Notes: generated from the letters alone by a model not told the origin. DNA of 34,314 nt from an uncultured Geobacteraceae bacterium (GCA_903958085.1 CAJBRY010000313.1:1-34314), one strand, 5' to 3'; shown: positions 7,415-15,682, counted from the first letter of the stretch. Made by a program: numbers and translations.

Positions 7415-8191
7415 ATGATGAATATAGACTATGCATTTGCAAAGAAATGCGATGAATTGTCTATAAGGAAATTGTTGTCGGATTCTCAGCTACCGATAGA
7501 GGGAGTTGCGACTTTTCTAGAACACTACATAGTTGCCTCGTTAGAACAGGAGGTTATCGGAGTTATTGGAGTTGAAATTTACGGCAATATCGGTTTACTT
7601 CGTTCATTAGCAGTTAAGAGCGGACTTCAAGGAAAAACTATAGGAAAGGAGCTTTTCTCGCGAATAATGGCATTTGCTCATAATCAACACATGAACGAAC
7701 TATATTTGCTTACAACAACTGCCGAGATTTTTTTTGCTAAACGAGGATTCCATAAAATTGACAGGGAGACTGTCCCAGAGACTCTGAAAGAATCTATAGA
7801 ATTCAAAAACCTTTGCCCAGAATCAGCTATCTGTATGAAATTGCAACTAAACCAACATGCAGTCTATTTTCCGCAAGGAGCATTACCGCTAAAGGAGGAT
7901 GTACCAGGTGCATTTATGTGGGGAGTCGCTCTTGAGAAAACGCTTCTAACCTACTTTGAGGTTTTATCAAATTGCCGTTTTGAACATCATACTCATGAAA
8001 GTGAACAGATCACTATGGTTCTTGAAGGTGAGTTGTTTTTTGAAATTGCTAACGACACATTTTGTATTAAAAAAGGTGAAGTCATCGCAATTCCTTCAAA
8101 TATTCCACATGCTGTGTATACGAAAGATAAAGAGGTGAAAGCAATTGATGCATGGTCACCGGTAATGCCTCAGTATGTAAGAAAAGTTTAA
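7415..8191 (+). CDS. GNAT acetyltransferase (ArsN2-like) fused to a cupin domain
   Basis: 258 residues; ATG 7415 (an ATG also follows at 7418) with AAGGAG (7403-7408) 6 bases ahead. Residues about 1-145 match the GNAT family closest to ArsN2-type acetyltransferases: LPIEGVATFLEHYIVA, GVIGVEIYG, LLRSLAVKSGLQGKTIGKEL (acetyl-CoA loop, here with Q-G-K-T), LYLLTTTAEIFFAKRGF, FKNLCPESAICMK. Residues about 150-258 are a single cupin barrel: motif 1 FEHHTHESEQITMVLEGELFF, cut here as HHTHESEQ...GELFF, and motif 2 GEVIAIPSNIPHAV, with three His plus Glu as a likely metal site. Ars-type GNATs are normally stand-alone, so the cupin is an added domain. Codons are strongly A/T-ending, unlike the neighbours, suggesting recent transfer. 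No ars genes are near; the substrate is unknown. Confidence 0.85.
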   Translation: MMNIDYAFAKKCDELSIRKLLSDSQLPIEGVATFLEHYIVASLEQEVIGVIGVEIYGNIGLLRSLAVKSGLQGKTIGKELFSRIMAFAHNQHMNELYLLTTTAEIFFAKRGFHKIDRETVPETLKESIEFKNLCPESAICMKLQLNQHAVYFPQGALPLKEDVPGAFMWGVALEKTLLTYFEVLSNCRFEHHTHESEQITMVLEGELFFEIANDTFCIKKGEVIAIPSNIPHAVYTKDKEVKAIDAWSPVMPQYVRKV

Positions 8192-8243
8192 GCGATATAA
8201 CCAAGTAGAAACATGAATATGCTCCGCTGAAAGGTACCACACC

Positions 8244-8825
8244 ATGAACCGCCTCATCGCACGTTTTTTCAATGAAGGCCTTGATGCCTCACTCAGTGTG
8301 GCTTCCAAAGAAACAGTGATTCAAGAACAGAATGGTACATTGTACATAACGTCCAAGCAGTCATCCATGCGATGCTACTTCGCGGCACTTTTTGCTTTGC
8401 CATGCCTGTATTACCTGTATTACAGCTTCACACACCCTGGCATCACCACTGTCGCAATCGCTTTGATCGTCTGCCCGATATTAATGTTCACTGCGTTACT
8501 GCTCTGGAGGGTGGAGGCCAGTAAGGTTATTTACAATAAGCAACGACTGATAACCAGTAGACTCCGTTTTTTCTCATACATGAAGGAGGTTACGGAGCCA
8601 CTGGCAATGAATGGCACCATAGCTCTGACCTGGCGTTGGGAAGCAGGAGGTTCTGAAACAACCGGTTTTAATGTGTACACCATTACCGGCACACCGGGAA
8701 AGGGCCTTCTGTTTTCAACCTTGAACAATTATGTTGAGGCGCGTGCCTTTGCCGAGCGCCTTGCGATTTTCCTCGGGTTTACACTGGAAGACAGAGTGCC
8801 ACCGGAACATCGTAATGATCGTTGA
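8244..8825 (+). CDS. two-helix membrane protein of unknown family
   Basis: 193 residues; ATG 8244 has AAAGG (8230-8234) upstream at 9 bases. An N-terminal soluble segment (1-45) with short strands is followed by a membrane hairpin (about 46-63 and 67-87) and a C-terminal beta-rich domain (WRVEASKVIYNKQRLITSRL, GTIALTWRWEAGGSETTGFNVYTI, LFSTLNNYVEARAFAERLAIFLG). Layout and the 'helix hairpin then V-E-x-x-K-x-I strand' feature parallel the 6825 product, suggesting related membrane PH-like proteins, though sequence identity is low. The ending (PPEHRNDR) is polar. Function unknown. Confidence 0.6.
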   Translation: MNRLIARFFNEGLDASLSVASKETVIQEQNGTLYITSKQSSMRCYFAALFALPCLYYLYYSFTHPGITTVAIALIVCPILMFTALLLWRVEASKVIYNKQRLITSRLRFFSYMKEVTEPLAMNGTIALTWRWEAGGSETTGFNVYTITGTPGKGLLFSTLNNYVEARAFAERLAIFLGFTLEDRVPPEHRNDR

Positions 8826-8956
8826 CAAATCAAACCGATGCCTTATCAGATAGATGATTCAAGCTAAACGGCAGCTGGACGATGCATCAGACGGCTGGCT
8901 TGCGGGCATGGAGTGGCGACCGAAACCGGAAGGCCTTGAATAATAGAGGAAACTAC

Positions 8957-10051
8957 ATGACAATGACAAAAATACATCTGCCACCCTCCGCGTGTGGACG
9001 CTTGAAAAACGGATCAGTTCCACCTCCACTGAAAAACATCGTGCGGGATCTCGTAATCGTCATTACCCTGATGTTCATCCTGGCAGGGTTACTTAACTTT
9101 GCACTTGGGGGGGGATATCTCTTCAACCTCCGCTACTGCCTTGCTATCGGGCTGTCAATCACCCTGTCGTCCCATTTTCTGATGAAATGGCGTAATGCCC
9201 AGAATATCCACTGGCAGACATCGCTGGCAGCCATACTGATCGGAACTACCGTCGGGATTATCATCGGTACTCTCGCCAACGGTATCAATCCGGTATCTTT
9301 GATTGAAAAATATCCCGGTTTGCTGCTTGCCCTGCTGGTGGTCTCGCTGATCTGCGGGCCGGCAATTTCCTACTTTTTCCACTCTCAGGCTGCCATGTCA
9401 GAAGCCGCAGCTGCCTTGCGTCAGGAAGAGCTTGAGCGAATCTCGTACGAACAACGGCTGACCGAGGCTAATTTCAAAATTCTGCAGGCCCAGATAGAGC
9501 CTCATTTTCTCTTCAATACCCTTTCCAACGTACTCAGTCTTATTCAGACACAGCCTGAAAAGGCCGGGCAGATGCTGAGCGATTTTACCGCTTACCTGCG
9601 TGCTTCGCTTCAGCAGACTCGTTGTGACAGAATCCGGCTTGAAGACGAGCTTGCTACGGTACGTTCGTTTCTCGACATCATGGCGGTGCGTATGGGCAAC
9701 AGGCTGAGCTATCGTATCGAAATCCAGCCTGAATTGCTGTCAGTACAGGTGCCGCCGCTGCTCCTTCAGCCGCTGGTGGAAAATGCTGTGGAGCATGGCA
9801 TCGATCCGAAGCCGGAGGGTGGAGATATCATCATCATAGCCTATCTGGCTGCAGATATGCTGCAGATTGAAGTCAGCGACAGCGGCGACGGTATTACATC
9901 ATCAAGTCCGGTGGGTGTCGGTATGAACAACATCCGCGAGCGCCTTAACCTGCTCTACAACGGGGAGGCGTCATTTCAAGTGCTGCCGAATAGTCCGCAC
10001 GGGACGACCATACGCCTGATCATTCCTTTACATAGGGAGGGAAAACAATGA
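8957..10051 (+). CDS. LytS-type sensor histidine kinase
   Basis: 364 residues. ATG 8957 is chosen over 8882 because GAGGA (8946-8950) precedes it by 6 bases. Four N-terminal membrane helices (about 31-51, 59-75, 89-108, 120-141) with no recognisable extracellular sensor are followed by a coiled coil (146-172) and a His_kinase domain of the LytS/YehU class: QAQIEPHFLFNTLSNV with phospho-acceptor His183, N-box LLQPLVENAVEHG, and G-box EVSDSGDGI. The stop overlaps the start of the response regulator (ATGA), so this is a cognate pair. This class senses membrane-level or small-molecule cues; the actual signal is unknown. Adjacent redox genes (quinone reductase, NapH-like) may be targets. Confidence 0.92.
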   Translation: MTMTKIHLPPSACGRLKNGSVPPPLKNIVRDLVIVITLMFILAGLLNFALGGGYLFNLRYCLAIGLSITLSSHFLMKWRNAQNIHWQTSLAAILIGTTVGIIIGTLANGINPVSLIEKYPGLLLALLVVSLICGPAISYFFHSQAAMSEAAAALRQEELERISYEQRLTEANFKILQAQIEPHFLFNTLSNVLSLIQTQPEKAGQMLSDFTAYLRASLQQTRCDRIRLEDELATVRSFLDIMAVRMGNRLSYRIEIQPELLSVQVPPLLLQPLVENAVEHGIDPKPEGGDIIIIAYLAADMLQIEVSDSGDGITSSSPVGVGMNNIRERLNLLYNGEASFQVLPNSPHGTTIRLIIPLHREGKQ

Positions 10052-10812
10052 TCAACAGAGGAGAAAAACGCCCCACCGCCATACTCGTTGATGACGAACC
10101 AAACCTCTGTGCCCTGCTGAAGCGTCAGCTCACGGCCTCCTGGCCGGAACTGATCATTGCGGCGGAGGCACACAATGCTGCCGATGCGCTTTCGATGATA
10201 GATGCGCTGCAACCGGAGATAGCCTTTCTCGACATCCGCATGCCGGGCATGAGCGGGCTTGAACTGGCTACCCGGGTCGGTACGGCATGCCATGTTGTTT
10301 TTGTCACCGCCTATGATCAGTATGCGGTCCAGGCATTTGAAAACGCTGCGGTGGATTACCTGCTTAAACCGGTATCTGAGGAGCGCCTGCGTACTACAGT
10401 TGCACGCCTTCAGGGCCGTCTCTGTCAGTCTCCTCCCGATTTATCACCGCTGATTGCACAACTGACGGAACAGATCCGTCCTAAGAAACAGTATCTTCAG
10501 TGGCTGCAGGTTTCTCAGCATAACGATATCGAATTAGTACCGGTGGACGAGGTTGATTATTTCCAGGCATCTGACAAATACACTCTGGTGGTCAATCGCA
10601 AGTCAGAGCGGGTCATTCGCACATCGCTTAAAGAGCTGGAGGATGAACTGGATCCAGAGCGCTTCTGGCGGATCCACCGCAATGCCATCGTCCGGGTGGC
10701 GGCGATCGCCAGGGTTACCCGCGACTTCGGCGGCTTGACTTTGCAACTGCATAACCACGAAAAAACATTGTCGGTCGGTCGCAGCTATACCCATCTGTTC
10801 CGGCAGATGTAA
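10048..10812 (+). CDS. LytTR-family response regulator
   Basis: 254 residues with AGGGAGG 7 bases ahead of ATG 10048. The receiver domain (about 10-125) has the acidic pair DDE (15-17), phospho-acceptor Asp62 in LDIRMPGMSG, Thr87 and Lys107 in YLLKPVS. The C-terminal LytTR DNA-binding domain (about 148-252) has the usual VDEVDYFQASDKYTLV, IRTSLKELEDEL, FWRIHRNAIVRVAAI and a final GGLTLQL...LSVGRSYTHLF. It is translationally coupled to the LytS-type kinase. LytTR proteins bind paired direct repeats near promoters. None was confirmed by eye, but the 45-base gap ahead of the quinone reductase gene suggests that gene is either co-transcribed or a direct target. Confidence 0.95.
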   Translation: MINRGEKRPTAILVDDEPNLCALLKRQLTASWPELIIAAEAHNAADALSMIDALQPEIAFLDIRMPGMSGLELATRVGTACHVVFVTAYDQYAVQAFENAAVDYLLKPVSEERLRTTVARLQGRLCQSPPDLSPLIAQLTEQIRPKKQYLQWLQVSQHNDIELVPVDEVDYFQASDKYTLVVNRKSERVIRTSLKELEDELDPERFWRIHRNAIVRVAAIARVTRDFGGLTLQLHNHEKTLSVGRSYTHLFRQM

Positions 10813-10857
10813 CGCCGGCCAGCACCTGCCAGCACGATCCAAAGGAAAGGAATTAGC

Positions 10858-11436
10858 ATGAGCAAACGAATCCTTATAATTCTTGGTCATCCCTCAAACA
10901 TCGGATATTGCGGAGCACTTGCCGACTCGTATGCTGCCGGAGCAGAGACCGCCGGGAATGAGGTAAAACGAATCTTTCTTGCAGATTTGGTGTTTGATCC
11001 TGTCCTCCGCTCCGGATTTAACTGCGTACAGGAACTGGAGCCTGATCTGGAGGCTGCCCAGGCAGCAATTTCCTGGTCGCAGCATCTCGTTTTTGTATAC
11101 CCGATCTGGTGGGGTGCCATGCCGGCCCTCCTGAAAGGCTTTATTGATAGAGTCTTTCTTCCCGGTTTTGCCTTCAAGTACCGTAGTGGTTCTGCATTGT
11201 GGGACAAGCTTCTGACAGGTCGATCCGCGCATCTGCTGGTAACCATGGACTCACCACCCTGGTATTTCCGCTGGTTCACTCGAATGCCTGGGCACCACCA
11301 GATGAAGCGGGCGATTCTCGAATTCTGCGGCATTAAACCGGTGAAAATTTCAGAATTCGGTTCCGTCAAAAGTTCTACTCAACAGCAGCGGGAAAAATGG
11401 CTTTCCAAGGTAAATTCGTACGGCCTTCACGCCTGA
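10858..11436 (+). CDS. flavodoxin-fold NAD(P)H quinone oxidoreductase
   Basis: 192 residues, the usual size for NQO/MdaB-type reductases. Visible: an N-terminal FMN/FAD phosphate loop after ILIILGHPS (5-13), the family hallmark FVYPIWWGAMPALLKGFIDR (79-98), then PGFAFKYRSG and a C-terminal helix. GGAAAGG lies 5 bases before the ATG. It should transfer two electrons from NAD(P)H to quinones. It follows the LytTR regulator by 45 bases and precedes a small membrane protein and a NapH-like iron-sulfur protein, consistent with a small redox group under LytS/LytR control, although that control is only inference. MTDSPPWYFRW-type variation in the active-site region does not identify a subfamily. Confidence 0.88.
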   Translation: MSKRILIILGHPSNIGYCGALADSYAAGAETAGNEVKRIFLADLVFDPVLRSGFNCVQELEPDLEAAQAAISWSQHLVFVYPIWWGAMPALLKGFIDRVFLPGFAFKYRSGSALWDKLLTGRSAHLLVTMDSPPWYFRWFTRMPGHHQMKRAILEFCGIKPVKISEFGSVKSSTQQQREKWLSKVNSYGLHA

Positions 11437-11452
11437 AATCGAGAAAAATTTT

Positions 11453-11848
11453 ATGAAGCTACATTACAGAAATATCGCTGCCATATTGCTCACCGGCATT
11501 TGGTTGAATGTCTCCGAATTTTTCAGAAATGAAGTCCTTCTGAAATCATATTGGGTTAACCACTACCAAACACTTGGAATGAAATTTCCTTCTGAACCGC
11601 TCAACGGCATGGTTTGGGTTGTGTGGGGATTTTTGTACGCCTCGGCACTATTCACGATTTCAAGAAAATTCAGCCTGATACAAACTGCGCTGCTCAGTTG
11701 GCTCGTGGGGTTTGTATTGATGTGGGTTGTTGCCTGGAATCTGAATGTACTTCCAATGTCAATACTTGTGTACGCTGTTCCGCTCAGCCTGCTGGAAGTC
11801 TTTGTCGCTTCATATATTTGCATCGCCTCGGCAAAGCTGGAAAGATAG
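11453..11848 (+). CDS. four-helix membrane protein, unknown
   Basis: 131 residues. Four hydrophobic segments: about 7-22, 52-68, 74-97 and 103-126, with a conserved-looking periplasmic segment FFRNEVLLKSYWVNHYQTLG between helices 1 and 2. No charged catalytic motif is seen. The gene is 16 bases after the quinone reductase and 2 bases before the NapH-like gene, so it is almost certainly in the same transcript. The size is like DUF2177/DUF1761-type proteins, but I cannot assign a family. The ribosome site is weak (GAGAAAA), so translation may be low or coupled. Confidence 0.7.
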   Translation: MKLHYRNIAAILLTGIWLNVSEFFRNEVLLKSYWVNHYQTLGMKFPSEPLNGMVWVVWGFLYASALFTISRKFSLIQTALLSWLVGFVLMWVVAWNLNVLPMSILVYAVPLSLLEVFVASYICIASAKLER

Positions 11849-11850
11849 CA

Positions 11851-12657
11851 ATGAAGTCATCAGGCACACCAACTTGCGGAATTTCCCGTCAGCGTATCAG
11901 AAGAAAACTGATTTTCTTTCTCATGCTCGCCTTCCCCCTGACCTTCAACTATTACTCGCCGGTACTGCCGATTATGGGAACCCTGGGCGGTGTCGTTTCT
12001 TTCAGCCTGCTGTTCTGGTGTCTCTGGTTTCTCGCCTCATTGGTACTGGGCAGAGCGGGGTGCGGTTGGTTCTGCCCGTTGGGTGGACTTCAGGAACTTT
12101 ATGACAGGATAGTCGACAAACCGCTGAAGCGTGTTGCCCGTCTGGGGTGGCTGAGATTCATTCTCTGTCTGCTGTGGCTTGCCGGTATCACCCTGGCCCT
12201 CGCAAAAGCCGGCTTCTGGAGACGGGTTGACCTGCTCTACATGACAGAACACCTGGTGTCGTGGGATAGACTTGAGGGGAGCTACATCTACGTCGGCATG
12301 TTCGGCCTGGTACTCCTGTTTTCCGGTTTTACCGGACGGCGGGGGTTCTGTTATTATTTTTGCTGGTACGCTCCACTGAATATGGCCGGTAATCGGCTGG
12401 CCGGTTGGTGCAAGCTGCCCCGGCTCCATCTGGACCGGTCCAAAAAACCCTGCCGGGGATGTGGTCACTGTACGTCAGTCTGTCCCATGTCGCTTCCGGT
12501 TGCTGAGATGGTACGTGCATACAATCTGCAGCATCCGGAGTGCATACTGTGCGGCAGCTGCTGTGATATCTGCACCGAATCATGTATTTCATTTTCATGG
12601 CGTCAGATCGGGATGCGCCGCCATGAAGAGAGGAGCGTAAAACGTGGCATCCGATAA
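11851..12657 (+). CDS. NapH/RnfB-like 4Fe-4S membrane ferredoxin protein
   Basis: 268 residues; ATG 11851 lies 2 bases after the previous stop. Membrane helices at about 19-41, 48-68, 100-120 and 145-165 carry two cysteine motifs typical of NapH/CcoG/MauN proteins: GCGWFCPLGG (70-79) and GFCYYFCWYAPLN (165-177). The C-terminus has two CxxCxxCxxxC clusters: C201/204/207/211 (CRGCGHCTSVCP) and C231/234/237/241 (CILCGSCCDIC). Such proteins pass electrons between quinol and periplasmic or cytoplasmic partners. No nap or reductase genes are adjacent, so the partner is unknown; the quinone reductase at 10858 is the only local candidate. It overlaps the TfoX-like gene by 14 bases. Confidence 0.88.
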   Translation: MKSSGTPTCGISRQRIRRKLIFFLMLAFPLTFNYYSPVLPIMGTLGGVVSFSLLFWCLWFLASLVLGRAGCGWFCPLGGLQELYDRIVDKPLKRVARLGWLRFILCLLWLAGITLALAKAGFWRRVDLLYMTEHLVSWDRLEGSYIYVGMFGLVLLFSGFTGRRGFCYYFCWYAPLNMAGNRLAGWCKLPRLHLDRSKKPCRGCGHCTSVCPMSLPVAEMVRAYNLQHPECILCGSCCDICTESCISFSWRQIGMRRHEERSVKRGIR

Positions 12658-12988
12658 GAGTTTCATCGAATTTATTTCCGGGCAGATGGAAGATGCCGGA
12701 ACAATAACGTTCCGGAAAATGTTTGGCGAGTATGCGTTGTACTGCGACGGTAAGGTTGTCGCGCTTGTCTGTGATAACCAGCTGTTCGTCAAGCCGACAA
12801 AAGATGGCAGGGCATATATCGGTGAGGATATTGTCGAGGCGGCGCCGTATCAGGGAGCCAAACCGTACTATCACATCGAAGATCTGTGTGAAGACCGGGA
12901 ATGGCTCAGCGGATTGATCCGAGTATCTGCACTGGAACTTCCTGACCCGAAGCCGAAGAAGATCAGTCAGGGGAGAAAACGGCAATGA
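12644..12988 (+). CDS. TfoX N-terminal domain protein
   Basis: 114 residues from GTG 12644, with GAGAGGAG (12628-12635) 8 bases ahead. The sequence is a single TfoX_N domain: FRKMFGEYALYCDGKVVALVCDNQLFVKP, cut here to its key features MFGEYALYCDGK and LFVKPT, then AAPYQGAKPYYHIED. The TfoX C-terminal domain found in Sxy/TfoX competence regulators is absent, so this is the stand-alone N-terminal version common in bacteria, with unknown role. A basic tail (KPKKISQGRKRQ) follows. The gene overlaps both neighbours, ending in ATGA with the 12985 gene. Confidence 0.88.
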   Translation: MASDKSFIEFISGQMEDAGTITFRKMFGEYALYCDGKVVALVCDNQLFVKPTKDGRAYIGEDIVEAAPYQGAKPYYHIEDLCEDREWLSGLIRVSALELPDPKPKKISQGRKRQ

Positions 12989-13461
12989 AGTTCAAAAAAA
13001 CGCTTATTCTCTCCGCGCTGCTCTTGATCTTTTCCTGTGCCTCTGCCCGGGCCGGTTCTTCTTTGCAGGTGCGACCGCAGGGAGGCATCGGTTTTCTAAG
13101 CGGCACAACATATTCACATGCCGGCTTGAGAGTCCTTCTTCCAGCCGGGGATTATCAGAAATACGGCCTGGAAGTTTCACACCTGAACATCCTGGACGGG
13201 TCTGATGAGTCTACTGCAATCGGGATTGTGCTGGAACAGAGGCTGTGGGAATGGTTCAATATGTCGATCGGCACAATCGGCTATTTCGGGTATGCTGAAA
13301 GGACTGGAAACCCTGTAGGTCTGGTAACGAACCTGGGGTGGGAACCACAGATGAAATCAGACTGGGAACCGTTTGTTACGTACCGGAACGACATTATTTT
13401 TGCAACAAAAATTGCTACAGGAAGTGCGATTAGCGTCGGTGTTTCTTACAAGTTTCAGTAA
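12985..13461 (+). CDS. small predicted outer-membrane beta-barrel protein
   Basis: 158 residues with a signal peptide (MKFKKTLILSALLLIFSCASARA, then GSS). The Cys at 18 is not in a good lipobox, so a normal secreted signal is more likely. The mature part (about 135 residues) has eight or so amphipathic strands rich in Gly and aromatics and ends in SVGVSYKFQ, close to a terminal-Phe barrel signature. Size and plan are like small eight-strand barrels of the PagL/OmpW type, but the PagL catalytic H-x-S motif is not seen. The start overlaps the TfoX-like stop (ATGA). Function unknown. Confidence 0.65.
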   Translation: MKFKKTLILSALLLIFSCASARAGSSLQVRPQGGIGFLSGTTYSHAGLRVLLPAGDYQKYGLEVSHLNILDGSDESTAIGIVLEQRLWEWFNMSIGTIGYFGYAERTGNPVGLVTNLGWEPQMKSDWEPFVTYRNDIIFATKIATGSAISVGVSYKFQ

Positions 13462-13544
13462 AAATAAAGCGATTTATCGCAAACTCTTTATCACCCGAAA
13501 ATCACGCTTCAATCTGATCATATTTCGCAACTGAAGGAGTCCAT

Positions 13545-14633
13545 ATGCAATCCTTTATCTCCCCCAAAATACATTATTTATCACTGCTGGTTGTTCTGAC
13601 GCTGACACTCTGCTCTTGTGCGGTACATACGAAGCCGTACAGTGAAAAAGAATGGGCGGAAAAAGGGGTCACGTCGCTTGAAACCATCGAAGCAGGTGGC
13701 ATTCAGCACGCAGTGCTGATTCGCGGTACCGACCGGAGCAATCCGCTTTTGATTTATCTGCATGGTTTTGCCGTACCCATGATGCCATTTGCCCATCTGT
13801 CGTATCCCGGAACGGAGGACTTGATGGAGCAGCGCTTTGTTATAGTAAATTATGACCAGCGCGGCTCCGGGAAAACGGCACGAATATCAGGAAAAGACAC
13901 GGGCCCTTTTACCATTGACCAATATGTGAAAGACGCGGAGGAGCTGATAGAAACCCTGATGAAACGCTTTGGTCAGCAGAAAGTGTATCTGTCCGGAATT
14001 TCGTGGGGGAGCGTAATCGGGATGAAACTTGTTCAAAAGCATCCGGAGTGGTTCTATGCCTATATTGCTGAAGGACAGGCGGTCAATATTCCGGAAACCT
14101 ATCGGGAGGTGCGCCGGTTTGTTGTTGCGGAAGCTGCCGCAGACAATAATGACAAGGCGTTGGCAGAACTGAAATAAATAGCTGACCCTCACCTTGGTCA
14201 AACGGCTGAAGAAGCGATCAAATCGACCCAGGTTTTGATCAAGTGGGCAGATTATTATACGCAGAAGAAGCATCATCTCCTCGATCTGGAAAAGTTCTTT
14301 ATCAGCTCGATCCGGGCCGCGCCGGAATACAATTTTTTCGACTTCATCGCCACGGTGCGCTCGATGGACTCGTTTACAAATCATAATACCCTGCCGTTGC
14401 TTGCCGTTGATCTGCGCAAGGAGGTGCCTGAAGTACAGGTTCCGGTCTACATGATCACTGGGGAGTACGATTTGATGAAGAGTGCCGGGAAGCACTATTT
14501 TGACCAGCTCAGGGCACAAAAAAAGGAGTGGTTTGATATTAAGAAAGCAGGGCATGCAGTGTCAGCAGACCAACCGGCACAGGTGCAGTCCATTTACATC
14601 GACAGGATGCTTAAAGAGACGTACACAAAATAA
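13545..14633 (+). pseudogene. alpha/beta hydrolase lipoprotein interrupted by one in-frame TAA
   Basis: The frame opens at ATG 13545 (AAGGAG ahead) and stays open to TAA 14631-14633 except for a single TAA at 14175-14177 (codon 211 of 362). Upstream part: lipoprotein-like signal (Cys25 in LCSC), oxyanion HG (73-74), NYDQRGSGK, and nucleophile elbow GISWGSV with Ser153. Downstream part: TGEYDLM (Asp309) and GHAVSADQP (His337). The triad is therefore split by the stop, and neither half should be active alone. No ribosome site precedes the second half. ELK-stop-IADPHLG would read ELKKIADPHLG with a single AAA-to-TAA change. A sequencing error must be excluded. The family is proline-iminopeptidase-like hydrolases. 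Confidence 0.85.
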
Positions 14634-14647
14634 TCAGGGGAGCGCTC

Positions 14648-15259
14648 ATGAAAACAATTGACTACAAAAAAGAGCTCAAGCAGCTGTATCAGCCCTCCAC
14701 AAAAGAGGTCGTGCGGGTTGAAGTACCGGCAATGAACTACCTGATGCTTGACGGCGAAGGTGATCCCAATACATCACAGGCGTTTGCCGATGCTGTAGAG
14801 GTACTGTTTTCTCTTTCATATACATTGAAGTTTATGGTTAAAAAGGGAGTGCTTGCGATCGACTACGGAGTTATGCCTCTGGAAGGGCTTTGGTGGGCGG
14901 ATGATATGAGTGCATTTGCCGTTGGAGATAAAGCTGACTGGAAGTGGACAGCCATGATCATGCAGCCGGAAGTAATAACCGGTGATCTGGTCGCAGCAGC
15001 CTTTGAGAATGTCAGGAAAAAGAAGAACCCCGCAGCACTTGCCAAAGTCCGTATTGAATCATTTGCTGAGGGCTTGTGTGCGCAAACCATGCATATCGGT
15101 CCCTTTTCTGAAGAGGGGCCGACCATTGAAAAAGTCCACGCTTTTATCGAGGCAAACGGCTTTAAGCGGTCGGGGAAGCATCACGAGATCTATCTCAGCG
15201 ATATCAGGAAGGCGGCTCCGGAAAAGTGGAAAACAGTAGTCAGGCAGCCAATGAAATAA
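14648..15259 (+). CDS. GyrI-like small-molecule-binding domain protein
   Basis: 203 residues with CAGGGGAG 8 bases ahead of ATG 14648. It matches stand-alone GyrI-like proteins (SbmC/effector-binding fold): KELKQLYQPSTKEV, VEVPAMNYLMLDGEGDPN, GVMPLEGLWW, QTMHIGPFSEEGPTIEKVH, and KHHEIYLSDIRKAAPEKWKT. The last segment is a hallmark of this subfamily. Such domains bind hydrophobic or cationic small molecules; some members hydrolyse or sequester toxins. It sits 14 bases after the broken hydrolase and 18 before DUF1801, so it is likely co-transcribed. The ligand is unknown. Confidence 0.85.
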   Translation: MKTIDYKKELKQLYQPSTKEVVRVEVPAMNYLMLDGEGDPNTSQAFADAVEVLFSLSYTLKFMVKKGVLAIDYGVMPLEGLWWADDMSAFAVGDKADWKWTAMIMQPEVITGDLVAAAFENVRKKKNPAALAKVRIESFAEGLCAQTMHIGPFSEEGPTIEKVHAFIEANGFKRSGKHHEIYLSDIRKAAPEKWKTVVRQPMK

Positions 15260-15277
15260 TTTAGAGAGGAGTATATC

Positions 15278-15622
15278 ATGGCTGAATGCCAGGAATTCAT
15301 AGCCGCACTTGATCCCGAAAAGCAGGCAGTTGTTCAGGTTCTTCGCGACGCTGCTCTTGCTGTTTCCACAGGCATTTCCGAAGGAATCAAGTGGGATGCT
15401 CTCTGTTTCTTTAAAGGCGATAGAGCATTTGTCGGGCTGATGCCCTACAGGAATTACGTTTCAGTCATTTTTGATCGCGGTTCAGAAATGGCTGACGATT
15501 TAGGCGTTTTGGAAGGGAACGGTAAGCAGATGCGCCACATAAAGATACGCAAACTTGAAGAAATTGAGCAGAAGAAGGTATCTCGGTATATCTATGAATC
15601 CTACTTTATTCAGGAGAAGTAG
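15278..15622 (+). CDS. DUF1801 (YdhG-like) domain protein
   Basis: 114 residues, GAGAGGAG ahead of ATG 15278. It fits the DUF1801/YdhG family: FIAALDPEKQAVVQVLRDAAL, then EGIKWDALCFF, FVGLMPYRNYVSVIFDRGSEM, and MRHIKIRKLEEI near the end. The fold is frataxin/CyaY-like and often occurs as a free-standing domain of unknown role, sometimes suggested to bind metal or ligand. It lies 18 bases after the GyrI-like gene. DUF1801 and GyrI-like genes frequently neighbour each other as small stress-type genes; the specific task here is not inferable. Confidence 0.85.
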   Translation: MAECQEFIAALDPEKQAVVQVLRDAALAVSTGISEGIKWDALCFFKGDRAFVGLMPYRNYVSVIFDRGSEMADDLGVLEGNGKQMRHIKIRKLEEIEQKKVSRYIYESYFIQEK

Positions 15623-15682
15623 AGACATTCTCTCCCTCGCGTCAGGTCGGGACGCACTACACTTTAAGTGAGGAGTCTGGAA

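Noticed and set aside
13461-13490. Terminator GCGAT/ATCGC after the small barrel gene
   Set aside because: The stem is only about 4-5 bp with a tiny loop and no T-run.
14175-14177. Recoding (selenocysteine or similar) at the in-frame stop
   Set aside because: The codon is TAA, not TGA or TAG, and no stem-loop stands out after it; simple mutation or error is more likely.
13887-14555. 222-codon minus-strand frame opposite the hydrolase
   Set aside because: Antisense shadow across the broken hydrolase; no domain or ribosome site. It is open across the TAA only because it is on the other strand.
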